NCBI GenBank assembly: GCA_902806085.1
Contig: CADCVH010000020.1
Location: 1-49,937 of the forward strand
Direction: 5' to 3'
Length of the DNA stretch: 49,937 bases
Source of the DNA: an uncultured Rubrobacteraceae bacterium
GTDB taxonomy: Bacteria; Actinomycetota; Rubrobacteria; Rubrobacterales; Rubrobacteraceae
Of the stretch, positions 16,124 through 25,898 are shown piece by piece. The notes under the pieces were generated by a model. It had not been told where the DNA came from, did no database searches, and saw only the letters and a program-made list of their open reading frames with translations. Positions within the stretch are counted from its first letter, which is position 1. Every line of letters begins with the position of its first letter. A program made the translations under genes and the position numbers.

Positions 16124-16192
16124 TTTTAGGCTCTAGGTGCGGGTTGTCGGGACCCCGTCGCGCAAACCACCCCTAGAACCTAGAGCCTAAAA
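16124..16192. repeat. 15-bp perfect inverted repeat, reading into a gene end
   Basis: TTTTAGGCTCTAGGT (16124-16138) and its exact reverse complement (16178-16192) are 39 bases apart. The right arm also encodes the last residues (FLGSR) of the VOC protein. A related sequence, AACCTAGAACC, appears at 18531-18541 beside the next minus-strand gene end, so this may be a dispersed element that forms transcript ends. Confidence 0.7.
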
Positions 16193-16553
16193 ACCTCCGT
16201 TCCATAAACTCCGGCCTGTTCCCGAACGGGTCCTCCCCGTAGAACCGGCGCCGCGGCGCGAGCTCTTCGTCCCACCCGACCGTAAAGCCGGCGGCCTCCA
16301 TCGACCCCGCCAGCCCGTCCAGAGAAGAGACGACGAACGCCGGGTGGGCCTTCTTGCTCGCGCCGAAGGGCTCATCCACGCCGAGGTGAAGTTGCCGGCC
16401 GTCCGGCAGGGCGAACCAAGCTCCGCCCCTCCCGGCGAGCGGGGTGGGTTTCTCGAGCTCCTCCAGGCCGAGCAGGCCGGAGTAGAAGCCGCGCGCCGCG
16501 TCCTCCCCGCCGGCGGGCGGCGCCACCTGGGCGTGATCCAGGGCCTCTATCAT
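16173..16553 (-). CDS. VOC (glyoxalase/bleomycin-resistance) family protein
   Basis: This 126-residue protein has a vicinal-oxygen-chelate fold. It has two beta-alpha-beta-beta-beta units: IEALDHAQVAPPAGGEDAAR with FYSGLLGLEELEKP, and HPAFVVSSLDGLAGSMEAAG with RRRFYGEDPFGNRPEFMER. His in DHAQV and Glu in RPEFMER sit at usual metal positions. The second half matches small glyoxalase-like proteins of unknown substrate. The ATG at 16553 is preferred over 16568 because GAGGAGG lies six bases upstream. The C-terminal residues RFLGSRF are written by the right arm of the inverted repeat at 16124-16192, so the original C-terminus may have been replaced. Confidence 0.85.
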   Translation of the reverse strand: MIEALDHAQVAPPAGGEDAARGFYSGLLGLEELEKPTPLAGRGGAWFALPDGRQLHLGVDEPFGASKKAHPAFVVSSLDGLAGSMEAAGFTVGWDEELAPRRRFYGEDPFGNRPEFMERRFLGSRF

Positions 16554-16616
16554 AGAACCTCCTCGCAAAGCCTTAGCACCGCCCGCAGGCTATCATGGGC
16601 GCCGAAAGGAGCCATT

Positions 16617-17360
16617 TTGTCCGAGTACGACCTCCTGGCCGACCTCTACGACCTCGAGTACGTCCACGGCCACGACGTCCCCTTCTGGTTGGCCCTCGCC
16701 GGCCGCGAGAACGGCCCCGTCGTCGAGTGGGGCGCCGGAACCGGGCGCATCGCCGTGCCCCTCGCCGCCGCCGGCCACGACGTGACCGCGGTCGAAGTAT
16801 CTGGGGCAATGGTCGAGAGGGGCGGGAAGAAGGCCGGGGCCGTCGAATGGGTGGTCGGCGACATGCGAACGGCGAAGCTCGACCGCCGGTACGGCCTCGC
16901 CGTCTGCGCCTTCAACTCGTTCCTGTGCCTGCTCTCGGTAGACGACGCCCTTGCCTTCCTGCGCAACGCGCGCGAGCACCTGGAACCCGGCGGCCTGCTC
17001 GGCATCGAGGTCTCGGCCTTCTCGCCGGAGGAGCTCGCGGAAGAGCCGGGGGGGCCGTCGCTGCGCCACGACCTCACCCGCGACTTGCCAGGCGGCGGGC
17101 GGCTCGACCGCTTCTCCCTCTCCCGCTACGACGCGGCCACGCAACTCATGCAGATGCGCCTCTTCTACGAGGTCTCCGGCGCCCCTGGCGAACAGAAGAG
17201 CAGTCGGGCGCACGACCTGGAGATCAGGCTCACCAACCGCGACGAGCTGCTCCTGATGCTGCGCCTCGCGGGCTTCTACGTCGAGGCCGTCTGCGGCGGG
17301 TTCGACGCGGAACCGTTTACCGCCGGGAGCGACCACCTCGTGGTCCTGGCGAGGAGATAG
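16617..17360 (+). CDS. Class I SAM-dependent methyltransferase
   Basis: This 247-residue methyltransferase begins with the usual YDLLADLYDLEYVHGHDVPF. Motif I is VVEWGAGTGRIAVPLAAAGH, VTAVEVSGAMVERG is motif post-I, and VVGDMRTAKL is motif II. FNSFLCLLSVDDALAFLRNA follows. The C-terminal half has the beta-sheet insert (LEIRLTNRDELLLMLRLAGF) typical of Methyltransf_25/CypM-like enzymes. The acceptor is unknown. The start is TTG at 16617: AAAGGAG (16605-16611) lies five bases upstream and the frame's conserved part starts there. The upstream frame extension on the same strand is antisense to the VOC gene and is discarded. The gene is divergent from the VOC gene. Confidence 0.9.
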   Translation: MSEYDLLADLYDLEYVHGHDVPFWLALAGRENGPVVEWGAGTGRIAVPLAAAGHDVTAVEVSGAMVERGGKKAGAVEWVVGDMRTAKLDRRYGLAVCAFNSFLCLLSVDDALAFLRNAREHLEPGGLLGIEVSAFSPEELAEEPGGPSLRHDLTRDLPGGGRLDRFSLSRYDAATQLMQMRLFYEVSGAPGEQKSSRAHDLEIRLTNRDELLLMLRLAGFYVEAVCGGFDAEPFTAGSDHLVVLARR

Positions 17361-17416
17361 TCCTGAAACCCTCCGGCGCCGGAGACGGGCTGTCCGGGTG
17401 GCCCGTCGTCCTACGC

Positions 17417-18127
17417 CTACGGGGCGGCAAACCAACCCACTGCCTCGCGCGCGATCCCGGGCGGGACCACGTGCGGGCCTTCGAACTCCCGGTAGCGCAC
17501 CTCGTAGCCCGCCCTCTCGAGCTCGGGCACGAGCCTGCGGCTCGTTCTATCGATCGGGAGCCAGCGGTCGCGCGTGCCGTGGGAGACAAAGAAACGCGGG
17601 GTGCCCACCCGTCCGCCCGGCGCCATAAACCCCGGCGAAAACGCCAGGACGTGGCCGAAGAGGTCGCCGTTGGAGATCCCCAGCGAGAGCGCGTAGGAGG
17701 CGCCGTCGGAGTAGCCCCCCACCGCCACGCGCCCGGGGTCCACGGCGTAGGAGGAGAACGTCCGCCCCAGGGCCTCGTCGATGGCGGCGACGTCCCGGCC
17801 GTACCGTCCGCGCCCGAGGATGAGGTCCCAGGTGGGCCCTTGCGAGCTGGGGGCGAGCAGGATCAGCCCGGCCCCGTCCGCCTGCTGCCGCAGCAGGGCG
17901 AGGCCGTCGCGCGCGTCCTCGCCCGCGCCGTGCAGCAGCAGCACCAACGGCGCGGGACGGCCCGCCCTGTAGCCCGCCGACACGTAGAGGTAACCCCCGG
18001 CGGCCGCATCGAGTTCCAGCGGTCGCAAGCCAACCGGCGCCTCCCCGCCCGTCCCCGACGGACGGGCCCGCAGACGCCCGCTCGCGTATCCACCCTCTGC
18101 CACCATACGCTCCGGTATTCCCCACAC
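17417..18127 (-). CDS. Alpha/beta hydrolase (phospholipase/carboxylesterase type)
   Basis: This 236-residue serine hydrolase is of the small esterase/LpqC-like family. The oxyanion region is LVLLLHGAGEDA, the nucleophile elbow is GGYSDGASYA (Ser within GYSDG), the acid is in SHGTRDRWLPID, and the catalytic His is in EFEGPHVVPP. The triad order Ser-Asp-His is complete. The N-terminus (about 40 residues) is Gly/Arg-rich with no clear signal peptide; an ATG eight codons downstream is an alternative start. Related enzymes cleave phospholipids, short esters or poly(3-hydroxybutyrate) oligomers. It is convergent with the methyltransferase gene, the 56-bp gap holding no clear terminator. Confidence 0.87.
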   Translation of the reverse strand: MWGIPERMVAEGGYASGRLRARPSGTGGEAPVGLRPLELDAAAGGYLYVSAGYRAGRPAPLVLLLHGAGEDARDGLALLRQQADGAGLILLAPSSQGPTWDLILGRGRYGRDVAAIDEALGRTFSSYAVDPGRVAVGGYSDGASYALSLGISNGDLFGHVLAFSPGFMAPGGRVGTPRFFVSHGTRDRWLPIDRTSRRLVPELERAGYEVRYREFEGPHVVPPGIAREAVGWFAAP

Positions 18128-18196
18128 CTCGCCCCGCTACACCCGGCGACGCGCCGGTGCTAGGATCGGGCCCGGGGACACCGAAGAGGGAGGCGC

Positions 18197-18382
18197 ATGG
18201 ACCGGGAGAGGCTTCTGGAGGACATGAGGTGGCTCGCGGAGGGCAACCCGCAGTACGCCGCCACCGACGAGGAGGGCCGGCAGAACCCGGAGGTCGCCCA
18301 CCTGATGGCCGACGACCTCCTACTGGCTTACATAGACGATGAGGAGATCACCGCCCTCTTCAACCGTGTACGCAAGGAGTGA
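18197..18382 (+). CDS. Small acidic conserved-looking protein of unknown function
   Basis: This 61-residue protein is rich in Glu and Asp (MDRERLLEDMRWLAEGNPQY, ending EEITALFNRVRKE). It is predicted helical, with no membrane segment. AGAGGGAGG lies just upstream of ATG 18197, a good ribosome binding site, and codon use fits the neighbours, which supports a real gene. No family is recognised. A 158-bp gap follows, before the convergent methyltransferase-like gene. Confidence 0.7.
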   Translation: MDRERLLEDMRWLAEGNPQYAATDEEGRQNPEVAHLMADDLLLAYIDDEEITALFNRVRKE

Positions 18383-18540
18383 TCCCGGCGAGGAAGCAGG
18401 TTCCGGGACTCGGAGGCGTGGTTCGGGGCCTGGGCGCGGGATCCCAGACCTTATCCGGAGTACGACGGGGCCATCGTTGCGGCGCCGAAGAACCGCCGAC
18501 CGGAGAAGAGCAGTTCTCTAAAGCCCCGAACCTAGAACCT

Positions 18541-19272
18541 TTATTCCAGTTCCGCCCGGCCCACGGGCCCGAGCCTCGGGACGAAGCGCGGCACGGCCTC
18601 GCAGTAGCGGCGGTAGGGCCGGCCGAAACGCTGGCGCAGCTCGCGTTCTTCGAGGGGAAGTTGGAGGGCGAGTTGGGCGGCGTAGAGGAGGGCGAGGAGG
18701 ACGAGGAACCAGTTGGAGGTGAGGAGCGCGGTGCCCAGGAGCAGGGCGAAGTCCGTGCCGTAGAGGGGGTTCCTGACGTACCTGTACGGCCCTTCGAGGA
18801 CGAGCCTCTGCGGCACGTTGTTCTCTTCGGCCCCTGCCCCCGGCGGGAAGAGGGCGCCCGCGAACAGCAGCCGGGCCCAGCCCATCTTCGCCACGGCCCA
18901 CGTCCCCACCGCGGCGACGGCGAGCACGCCGCCGACCATCCGCGTAAAAAGCGCACCGTCCCAGATCCACCCGAGCCAGGCCGGCGAAAGGGCGATGAGC
19001 AGCACCGTCGTCCCGCCCCAGAGGACGCCCACCTCGACCAAATACCACGCCACAAGGCCGCGACGCCTGAGCCAGCCGCGCCAGAAAGAGAGGACAGGGT
19101 AGGTCACCAGGTCTATGACGATCATGCCGCCGTAGAAAGCCGCCACGAACAAGGGCAACATCACCCACCGTCCCAACAACGCATCCCCGACCACACACAG
19201 GACGAAAGAAGCCGCCCACAACACCGCGGGCACCACGTGACGCTCGCCGCTCGCTCCGATCCTTACCCCCAC
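18541..19272 (-). CDS. Isoprenylcysteine carboxyl methyltransferase (ICMT/PEMT)-like membrane protein
   Basis: This 243-residue multi-pass membrane protein has about six hydrophobic segments. The catalytic signature of the ICMT/PEMT family is present: LVLEGPYRYVRNPLYGTDFA (GPYRYVRNPxY), followed by the C-terminal LPLEERELRQRFGRPYRRYC and EAVPRFVP. These residues bind SAM and the phosphate or carboxyl substrate. Bacterial members methylate small molecules or lipids, and the substrate is unknown. The C-terminus ends at 18541 beside a short sequence (AACCTAGAACC) similar to the inverted repeat at 16.1 kb. The ATG at 19272 has no close Shine-Dalgarno site. Confidence 0.88.
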   Translation of the reverse strand: MGVRIGASGERHVVPAVLWAASFVLCVVGDALLGRWVMLPLFVAAFYGGMIVIDLVTYPVLSFWRGWLRRRGLVAWYLVEVGVLWGGTTVLLIALSPAWLGWIWDGALFTRMVGGVLAVAAVGTWAVAKMGWARLLFAGALFPPGAGAEENNVPQRLVLEGPYRYVRNPLYGTDFALLLGTALLTSNWFLVLLALLYAAQLALQLPLEERELRQRFGRPYRRYCEAVPRFVPRLGPVGRAELE

Positions 19273-19482
19273 GCGGGCACGTTAGCACGGCTCCTCCCTT
19301 CGGTGGTCGCGCACGCTCCGGCTATCGCCTACGCTTTCAGCCAGTCGTCTGTATGTATGCGTTATGCCTCTCGACCTCGGACCGCTACGCGAGGCGCGGC
19401 CCGGTTGGGCTTTTGACGGCGGAAAGCTGAAAGCGCAGGCCGGAGGCTGGAGCGGGCTGAAAGCCCCCGAGGGAGGCGTGCT

Positions 19483-20256
19483 CTACGCCACTTCTCGCGC
19501 CGGTGCGGGGAAGCCAAAAGACTCCCTGACGAGCGCCCTGACACCGTTCAACGCTCTGTAGAGTTCCGGGGCTCCGTCCGTCAGGATGCGCGCCACGCAG
19601 AGCCCGGGGGCCGGGGCGCTGGCCGAGGCGAGCGCCCCGGAGAGGCCGGCCAAAAGATCGTGCAGTTCCTCCGCGAGCGGTCCGAGATCTCCCGCCGCCA
19701 GGATGTAGACCGCCGCCGTGTACGAGTAGCCCCCGAACCTTTCGTCCCCACCGGCAAGGTCGAGGCCGTCCATCGCTTCTGTCCTGCCGTCCCGAGAAAT
19801 GCCCGTCCTGGCGCGGAGTCGGTCGAAGGCGAACCTCTCCCCCCGCGCCACGCGTCCGGCGGAGAACGCGTCCCACGCGAGTAGCGTGGCGTCGGGGGCC
19901 AGGTGAAAGGTGGTCTCCTGACTGTAGTTCGAGCCGGCGTAGGGGATGAGGTGGTGGGGCAGGTATTCCAGGAAGGCGTCCTCGCCGACGCGGAAGACCG
20001 CCTTCTGAGACGCCTCTACCCCCCTGTAAGCCTTGTTCGCGGCCTGGGTCAGCACGGTGGCTGGAGAGCCGGGCGCGAGGTGTACCTCGGCCCCCAGGCG
20101 GTCGCCGCCGAGGGTGCCGCCGGAGGGGTTGGTGATCTGGACCTCCGGGATGCCGGATCCGTCCGGGTAGTTGGCCTTCACCGCGCCGAACGGGGCCGAG
20201 GCGTGCCGTTCGGCCAGAACCGTTCTGCCTCCCCATCGCTCAAAGGAGATCCGCAA
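19483..20256 (-). CDS. ureD: Urease accessory protein UreD
   Basis: UreD of 257 residues is the scaffold that joins UreF and UreG to apo-urease for nickel insertion. Family features are visible: LRISFERWGGRTVLAERHAS, then VQITNPSGGTLGGDRLGAEV, TVLTQAANKAYRG and LEYLPHHLIPYAGSNYSQET. The last gene of the operon, it starts 23 bp after the ureG stop. The start is placed at TTG 20256, which gives the usual beginning (xRISFERWGG). The open frame extends upstream inside ureG and that part is discarded. There is no perfect ribosome site, so translational coupling is likely. Confidence 0.92.
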   Translation of the reverse strand: MRISFERWGGRTVLAERHASAPFGAVKANYPDGSGIPEVQITNPSGGTLGGDRLGAEVHLAPGSPATVLTQAANKAYRGVEASQKAVFRVGEDAFLEYLPHHLIPYAGSNYSQETTFHLAPDATLLAWDAFSAGRVARGERFAFDRLRARTGISRDGRTEAMDGLDLAGGDERFGGYSYTAAVYILAAGDLGPLAEELHDLLAGLSGALASASAPAPGLCVARILTDGAPELYRALNGVRALVRESFGFPAPAREVA

Positions 20257-20278
20257 GCGGCCACTTTGCCCCGGCTCC

Positions 20279-20968
<690 letters not shown>

Positions 20969-20999
20969 AGTCTCTGCCTCCCTCTGCGACACGATCCGT

Positions 21000-21677
21000 C
21001 TAGGAAATATACAGCCTCGTACGCTGCCGTTCGTGCAGCATCGAGCGCGCGTCGATGGTGGGCGCGAAAGCGTGCATCTCGTCGACCACCGTGTTCTCGC
21101 TGGTCTTCGCGGCCCACTCCATCTCCTCCCCCAGCGCGTAGAGTACGCGCTGCGCCGCGCCCCCGCCGAGGGGTACAAGCTTCTGGCCCGCCGCCACGAG
21201 CGACGAGGAAGCCGAGTAAAGGTAGGCGCGCAACGCATCCTCGGCCCCGACCCCGAGCACCGGCGCCGCGACCCCGTACGCGACGGCCAGGTTACCCGGC
21301 GATGCGGCCCCCCGAACGGCGTTCGTGAACGCCCCGAACGTCGCCCCTTCGGCCCCGAGCGCGGCGACGCTCAACAGGAACCGTTTGCCCGTGGAGGCAT
21401 TCGCCTGCCTCAGTTCCCGCGTAAGCTTCGTCGCGGATAGCAGACGGTCCACCCGGAACGCCTCTTCGAGCTCCGCCCCGTACGATGCCCGGAGCGCGAC
21501 GCAGTCCGAGGTCGCAAGGGTGGAGAGGTGGAGCCCGACGACTCGCCCCAGGTCGTCCGCGTCGCGGAGTTCGCCGGCCTCGTGAAACGCCTCCAGCGAC
21601 ATCGAGTGGGAGAAGGAGCCGGTCGGGAAGGCGGAGTCCGAGATCTGGAGCAGACGCAGCAAGGCGGCGCTCTCCAT
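21000..21677 (-). CDS. ureF: Urease accessory protein UreF
   Basis: This 225-residue helical protein is the UreG-activating/gating partner. It begins [20 protein letters not shown], the standard UreF opening, followed by [11 protein letters not shown]. Later comes a typical helical core with [20 protein letters not shown]. The ATG at 21677 shares its A with the ureC stop (TGATG), so the two are coupled; a TTG three bases earlier is also possible. UreF, UreG and UreD bind urease in sequence, and their order here (ureF-ureG-ureD) is the common actinobacterial one. Confidence 0.94.
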   Translation of the reverse strand: MESAALLRLLQISDSAFPTGSFSHSMSLEAFHEAGELRDADDLGRVVGLHLSTLATSDCVALRASYGAELEEAFRVDRLLSATKLTRELRQANASTGKRFLLSVAALGAEGATFGAFTNAVRGAASPGNLAVAYGVAAPVLGVGAEDALRAYLYSASSSLVAAGQKLVPLGGGAAQRVLYALGEEMEWAAKTSENTVVDEMHAFAPTIDARSMLHERQRTRLYIS

Positions 21678-23383
21678 CAAAACAGGAAGTACCGCTGGGC
21701 CAGGGGAAGCTCCGCCGCCGGCTCTGAGGTTATCCGTTCCCCGTCAACGCGAACTTCGTAGGTCTCCGGGTCTACTTTTACGTCGGGGAGTAGGTCGTTG
21801 TGGATCAGGTCCCCCTTGCCCAAAGCGCGCGTGTTCCGTACGGGAACGAGGGCCTTCCGCAACCCCAGGCTCTCACCCAGGCCGTTCTCCGCGGCGTGGC
21901 CCGAGACGAACGTCAGCGAGGTCGCGGCGGGTGCTGCGCCGTAGGCGCCGAACATCGGGCGACCGAAGACCGGGCCCGGGGTTGGGATGGAGGCGTTCGG
22001 GTCGCCCATCTGGGCCCAGGCTATGAGGCCGCCCTTGAGCACCAGCTCCGGCTTTACCCCGAAGAAGGCGGGGCTCCAGAGGACGAGGTCGGCGAGCTTG
22101 CCGGCCTCGACGGAGCCGACGTGGCCTGAGACGCCGTGGGTAACGGCCGGGTTGATGGTCAGTTTGGCGATGTATCGTTTCACCCGGCTGTTGTCGTTGC
22201 GGTCGGTGTCTTCGGGAAGGGGGCCGCGCTGGGTCCTCATCTTGGAGGCGGTCTGGAAGGTCCTGATCCAGACTTCACCGACGCGCCCCATCGCCTGCGA
22301 GTCGCTCGACATCATGCTCAAGGCCCCGATGTCGTGCAGGACGTCTTCCGCCGCTATCGTCTCGGCCCGGATGCGGCTCTCGGCAAAGGAGACGTCCTCC
22401 GGCACCTCGCGGCTGAGGTGGTGGCAGACCATGAGCATGTCCAGGTGCTCGTCCACGGTGTTGGTCGTGTACGGACGGGTCGGGTTGGTGGAACTCGGCA
22501 GCACGTTCGGCTCGCCGCAGAGCTCGATGATGTCGGGGGCGTGGCCGCCGCCTGCCCCCTCGGTGTGGTACGTGTGGATCGTGCGCCCCCCGAACGCGGC
22601 GACCGTGTCTTCGAGAAAGCCGGCCTCGTTCAGGGTGTCGGTGTGGATGGCGACCTGCACGTCCATCTCGTCGGCGACGGAGAGGCAGGTGTCGATGGCC
22701 CGCGGCGTCGTCCCCCAGTCCTCGTGCAGCTTGAGGCCGCACGCGCCCGCTTTCACCTGCTCCCGCAGGGCTTCCGGGTTCGAGGAGTTGCCCTTGCCCA
22801 AGAAACCAAAGTTCAGCGGCAGGTTATCCGTGGCCTGGAACATGCGGGCGAGGTTCCAGGCTCCGGGGGTGCAGGTCGTGGCGTTGGTGCCGGTGGCCGG
22901 GCCCGTGCCGCCCCCGATCATGGTGGTTATGCCCGACGCGACCGCGTGCGTCGTCTGTTGGGGAGAGATAAAGTGGATGTGGGTGTCGATGCCGCCGGCG
23001 GTGAGCAGCTTGCCCTCGCCGGCGATGACCTCGGTGGAGGCCCCGATCTCGACCGTCACCCCGTCCATGGTGTCCGGGTTACCGGCCTTGCCGATGGCGG
23101 AGATGCGCCCATCTCTGACCCCGATGTCGGCCTTGAAGATACCTGCGTGGTCGAGCACGAGCGCGTTCGTAACGACAAGGTCCACGGCACCTTCTTCGCG
23201 CGTGGCCTTCCCCTGCGCCATGCCCTCCCTTATGGACTTCCCGCCCCCAAAGGTCGCCTCCTCACCGGCGAGCGTCAGGTCTCGTTCGACCTCCACGATG
23301 AGCGAAGTGTCCGCGAGCCTCAGCCGGTCGCCGGTCGTGGGCCCGAACATCCCACCGTAGCGTCGCCTGGAGATCCCGCCCAT
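21677..23383 (-). CDS. ureC: Urease alpha subunit UreC
   Basis: This 568-residue catalytic subunit hydrolyses urea to ammonia and carbamate at a di-nickel centre. All key residues are present one position later than in Klebsiella: His135 and His137 (GIDTHIHF), carbamylated Lys218 ([12 protein letters not shown]), His220, His247, the flap Cys320 and His321 (MLMVCHHLS) and the metal-binding Asp ([10 protein letters not shown]). The start sequence [20 protein letters not shown] is also standard. Length is full, with no frameshift, so an active enzyme is expected. It lies 24 bp after the cupin gene and overlaps ureF by one base. Confidence 0.98.
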   Translation of the reverse strand: MGGISRRRYGGMFGPTTGDRLRLADTSLIVEVERDLTLAGEEATFGGGKSIREGMAQGKATREEGAVDLVVTNALVLDHAGIFKADIGVRDGRISAIGKAGNPDTMDGVTVEIGASTEVIAGEGKLLTAGGIDTHIHFISPQQTTHAVASGITTMIGGGTGPATGTNATTCTPGAWNLARMFQATDNLPLNFGFLGKGNSSNPEALREQVKAGACGLKLHEDWGTTPRAIDTCLSVADEMDVQVAIHTDTLNEAGFLEDTVAAFGGRTIHTYHTEGAGGGHAPDIIELCGEPNVLPSSTNPTRPYTTNTVDEHLDMLMVCHHLSREVPEDVSFAESRIRAETIAAEDVLHDIGALSMMSSDSQAMGRVGEVWIRTFQTASKMRTQRGPLPEDTDRNDNSRVKRYIAKLTINPAVTHGVSGHVGSVEAGKLADLVLWSPAFFGVKPELVLKGGLIAWAQMGDPNASIPTPGPVFGRPMFGAYGAAPAATSLTFVSGHAAENGLGESLGLRKALVPVRNTRALGKGDLIHNDLLPDVKVDPETYEVRVDGERITSEPAAELPLAQRYFLF

Positions 23384-23407
23384 CGCGCCTCCCTCCCGGA
23401 GCGGTCG

Positions 23408-23773
23408 CTAACGGCTCTCGTAGTAGTCGTTGCCCCTAGAGAACTCGACGAACACGCACGGCTCTTCGCCGACCGTCCAGGCGTCGTGGCCGGGGGGCAG
23501 CATCATGACGTCCTGCGGGCCGTACAACTCCTCGGAGCCGTCGTCCATAACGACCTTGAGATGCCCGGACTGGACGAGCGCCACGTGGGGAAGCTCGCAA
23601 CTGTGCGTGCCGGCGTAATCTTGCAAATCCTCAGACCACCGGGCCCCGACGCCGAAGGTGACGCGGGTGACGCTCACCGCGTCCAGGGTAACGGTCTCTT
23701 TCTGTATCCTGCCGTGTACGTCCACCTCGGACCCGCTGTCGAGGTTCTTTTTCTGCATCGTGGGCAATGCCAT
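23408..23773 (-). CDS. Cupin-domain protein inside the urease operon
   Basis: This 121-residue single-domain cupin has WSEDLQDYAGTHSCELPHVA, LVQSGHLKVVMDDGSEEL (motif 1 region) and YGPQDVMMLPPGHDAWTV, where GPxDVxxxPPGHDAW is a recurrent motif of small actinobacterial cupins. Several His and Glu residues (HSCELPH, PGHDAW) could bind a metal. It is co-directional with the urease genes, 43 bp after ureB and 24 bp before ureC, so it must be on the same transcript. A role in nickel handling or urea/cyanate sensing is conceivable but unproven. It is not a standard urease gene. Confidence 0.87.
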   Translation of the reverse strand: MALPTMQKKNLDSGSEVDVHGRIQKETVTLDAVSVTRVTFGVGARWSEDLQDYAGTHSCELPHVALVQSGHLKVVMDDGSEELYGPQDVMMLPPGHDAWTVGEEPCVFVEFSRGNDYYESR

Positions 23774-23816
23774 GGGCCTACCACCTCTCTCGTCTTCCGA
23801 CCGCTTTTACACGAAG

Positions 23817-24185
23817 CTACACGAAACCGCGCTCTCCCGCCCGCCGGAGCGCGGCATTCCTAACCTCCGGGTCGTCCAAAGCGCCCTCGGTGAGGCCGTT
23901 CAGCCCTTTGACGATCCGTCGCCCCCCGATGGCGACGAGGCCGACCTCGCGCTCGTCGCCGGGCTCGAAGCGCACGCTCGTTCCGGCGGGAATATCCGGG
24001 CGCATACCGTAAGATCGTTCCCGGTCGAAGCGCAGCGCTTTGTTCGTCTCGAAGAAGTGGAAGTGGCTGCCGACCTGTATGGGGCGGTCGCCGGTGTTGG
24101 AGACGGTGACCGTCGCGGTCCGGCGGTTCTCGTTGAGTTGGACGTCGCCCGCGTTCGGCAAGAATTCGCCCGGGATCATGACCAT
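23817..24185 (-). CDS. ureB: Urease beta subunit UreB
   Basis: This 122-residue structural subunit has the conserved [20 protein letters not shown] beginning and [18 protein letters not shown], the diagnostic UreB block, then [20 protein letters not shown] and [15 protein letters not shown]. The N-terminus overlaps the end of cynS by 10 bases (ATG 24185; a second ATG at 24179 overlaps the cynS TGA as ATGA). The last residues ([19 protein letters not shown]) match the usual helical tail of fused or separate UreB proteins. It forms the (UreABC)3 enzyme with ureA and ureC. Confidence 0.97.
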   Translation of the reverse strand: MVMIPGEFLPNAGDVQLNENRRTATVTVSNTGDRPIQVGSHFHFFETNKALRFDRERSYGMRPDIPAGTSVRFEPGDEREVGLVAIGGRRIVKGLNGLTEGALDDPEVRNAALRRAGERGFV

Positions 24186-24619
24186 TCGTAGGGGAGGAAC
24201 TTGCCCTCGTAGGTGATCTTCACGCGGTCGCCCTTCTCGTTCTCGACCCGCTCGATGTCCATGTTGAAGTTGATGGCGCTCATGATGCCGTCGCCGAACT
24301 CCTCGTTGATAAGCGCCTTTATCGTGGTGCCGTAGACCTGCGTGATTTCATGTATGCGGTAGATCGTGGGGTCCGTCGGGACGTCGGTTTTGAGGGCCCC
24401 GCGCATCGGGATCTCCTGCAGGGCCCTCGATACTTCGGCGTCGAGACCGAGCAGGTCTACGACGATTTCGGCCACCTCTTCCGGCATCGGGTGCTGGCCC
24501 ATGAGCGCCGCCGTCGTCCAGACCTTGTGCCGTCCGACCTTGTTGGCGACGACCTCGAAGGTCAGGCCCTTCTCCTTCTTCGCTTCGAGTACAAGCTCCG
24601 TCGCCTCTTCACGGATCAC
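24176..24619 (-). CDS. cynS: Cyanate hydratase (cyanase)
   Basis: This 147-residue cyanase catalyses the bicarbonate-dependent conversion of cyanate to ammonia and CO2. The catalytic residues Arg88, Glu91 and Ser114 have exactly the spacing of Arg96, Glu99 and Ser122 in E. coli ([13 protein letters not shown], then [11 protein letters not shown]). The N-terminal helical domain ([20 protein letters not shown]) is also typical. It is slightly shorter than the 156-residue E. coli protein at the N-terminus. It sits between ureA and ureB and overlaps ureB, so it is made with the urease subunits. Urea in solution is in equilibrium with cyanate, which gives the pairing a plausible logic. Confidence 0.96.
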   Translation of the reverse strand: MIREEATELVLEAKKEKGLTFEVVANKVGRHKVWTTAALMGQHPMPEEVAEIVVDLLGLDAEVSRALQEIPMRGALKTDVPTDPTIYRIHEITQVYGTTIKALINEEFGDGIMSAINFNMDIERVENEKGDRVKITYEGKFLPYEWS

Positions 24620-24699
24620 CGCGTCTCCCTCCTCTGTGTTGCTTCAGGCTAACAGTATCCGAACCGGCGTTCACCGGCGACCCCCAAGAATCCTATCCC

Positions 24700-25002
24700 C
24701 TAGACGATGGGATCATGGACGGTGACGAGCTTGGTGCCGTCGGGGAAGGTGGCCTCTATGGCTACCTCGTTTGCCATCTCCGGGACGCCCTCCATCACGT
24801 CCTCGCGGGAGAGGATGGTGGCGCCGAAGCTCATCAGGTCGGCGACGCTCCTGCCGTCGCGGGCGCCTTCGAGCAGGTCGGCGCTTATGATGGCGACGGC
24901 CTCGGGGTAGTTGAGTTTCAGGCCGCGTTCCCGGCGGCGGCGGGCCACCTCGGCGGCGGTGAAGATCATGAGCTTCTCCTGCTCCATAGGCGAGAGCTTC
25001 AC
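24700..25002 (-). CDS. ureA: Urease gamma subunit UreA
   Basis: This 100-residue structural subunit has the typical sequence [20 protein letters not shown], then [20 protein letters not shown] and [18 protein letters not shown], ending in VTVHDPIV. It is the first gene of the operon. The GTG start at 25002 has GGGAGG five bases upstream. The cyanase gene follows after an 80-bp gap, which could hold an internal ribosome site but shows no terminator. Confidence 0.97.
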   Translation of the reverse strand: MKLSPMEQEKLMIFTAAEVARRRRERGLKLNYPEAVAIISADLLEGARDGRSVADLMSFGATILSREDVMEGVPEMANEVAIEATFPDGTKLVTVHDPIV

Positions 25003-25154
25003 GGCGCCTCCCTTCTGGTCGTTGCGGGCCGGTTGAGCACAAACCAGTCAGCACTTGGAAGGCAACTACAGGATCCGCACGGTGGTGGCATAATGCCTGC
25101 CGCATGTCGGCAACGTAAGGGAGGCCCCCCCGGCATGGATCGTATCGATCCCGA

Positions 25155-25721
25155 GTGCGGGCTTGCCCCGTGATGCTGGTCGACCCTGAACCCGCCTTGA
25201 CCGACGGGACCGTTGTGCTGCGTCGCTGGACCGTGGCCGATCTCGGGTGCGTCAGGGCCGCGAGCGAGGAGGGTCGTATCCACGAGGCCACCTCCGTCCC
25301 GGAACGGTTCACCGAGAAAGCCGGGATGGCCTGGATACGCCGGCAGCAAGCACGGATCCGAGCCGGTCAGGGATGGTCGTTGGCAATCTGCGACGCACGG
25401 ACCGCGGAGGCTTTTGGCTGCGTGGTGTTGATGCCCCGGCCGCAGGCGAGGGTCGCAGGTATCGGGTACTGGCTCGTCCCGGAAGCCCGGGCTCGTGGCT
25501 ACGCGACCAAGGCCGTGAGGCTGTTGACGGCGTGGGGCCTCGAAGCAGAAGAGTTGGACAGGATCGAGGCGTGGGTCGAACCCGGCAACGACGCCTCCGT
25601 CCGGGTCTTATCCAGGTGTGGGTTCGAATACGAAGGCCGATTGCGGTCCTTCCTCCAGTTCCCGACGCGGCGCGCGGACGCCCTCGTGTTTTCGCGCACC
25701 CGGGGATCGGGACCCCGGTAG
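25155..25721 (+). CDS. GNAT-family N-acetyltransferase (RimJ/RimL type)
   Basis: This 182-188-residue acetyltransferase_3 protein begins with TDGTVVLRRWTVADL, has IGYWLVPEARARGYATKAVR as the acetyl-CoA pyrophosphate-binding motif (RARGYA), and ends with IEAWVEPGNDASVRVLSRCG plus FEYEGRLRSF. These are the standard RimJ/RimL features. It could acetylate a ribosomal protein N-terminus or a small amine; the substrate is unknown. GTG 25155 and ATG 25173 (followed by LVDPEP) are both possible starts. It is divergent from ureA with a 152-bp gap. A 12-bp perfect hairpin covers its stop codon. Confidence 0.9.
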   Translation: MRACPVMLVDPEPALTDGTVVLRRWTVADLGCVRAASEEGRIHEATSVPERFTEKAGMAWIRRQQARIRAGQGWSLAICDARTAEAFGCVVLMPRPQARVAGIGYWLVPEARARGYATKAVRLLTAWGLEAEELDRIEAWVEPGNDASVRVLSRCGFEYEGRLRSFLQFPTRRADALVFSRTRGSGPR

Positions 25722-25736
25722 CCGCCGATCCCCGGG
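25699..25736 (+). terminator. 12-bp perfect hairpin over the acetyltransferase stop
   Basis: CCCGGGGATCGG (25699-25710) and CCGATCCCCGGG (25725-25736) pair perfectly around a 14-base loop that contains the TAG stop (25719-25721). There is no T tract, so it may work as a processing or rho-linked end rather than an intrinsic terminator. Confidence 0.5.
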
Positions 25737-25898
25737 AGCATCGGTCCTGCTGGCCCCTACTCCGCCCCGGCATCGCACGGTCTTAGCGAGGTTCTCTTCG
25801 GGACCCGTAGTCATCGAGCAGTCGTCGAAACCGTGCCGGCGGGCGACGGAAGAGAACATGATTTCTCAGCCTTCGGCTTACCCATACCGAATCAGAGA

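Noticed and set aside
16344-16616. N-terminal extension of the methyltransferase frame
   Set aside because: It is antisense to the VOC gene; TTG 16617 with a ribosome site and the family's usual N-terminus fit better.
22136-23863. 575-codon plus-strand frame over ureC
   Set aside because: Antisense shadow of ureC and the cupin gene; no family resemblance.
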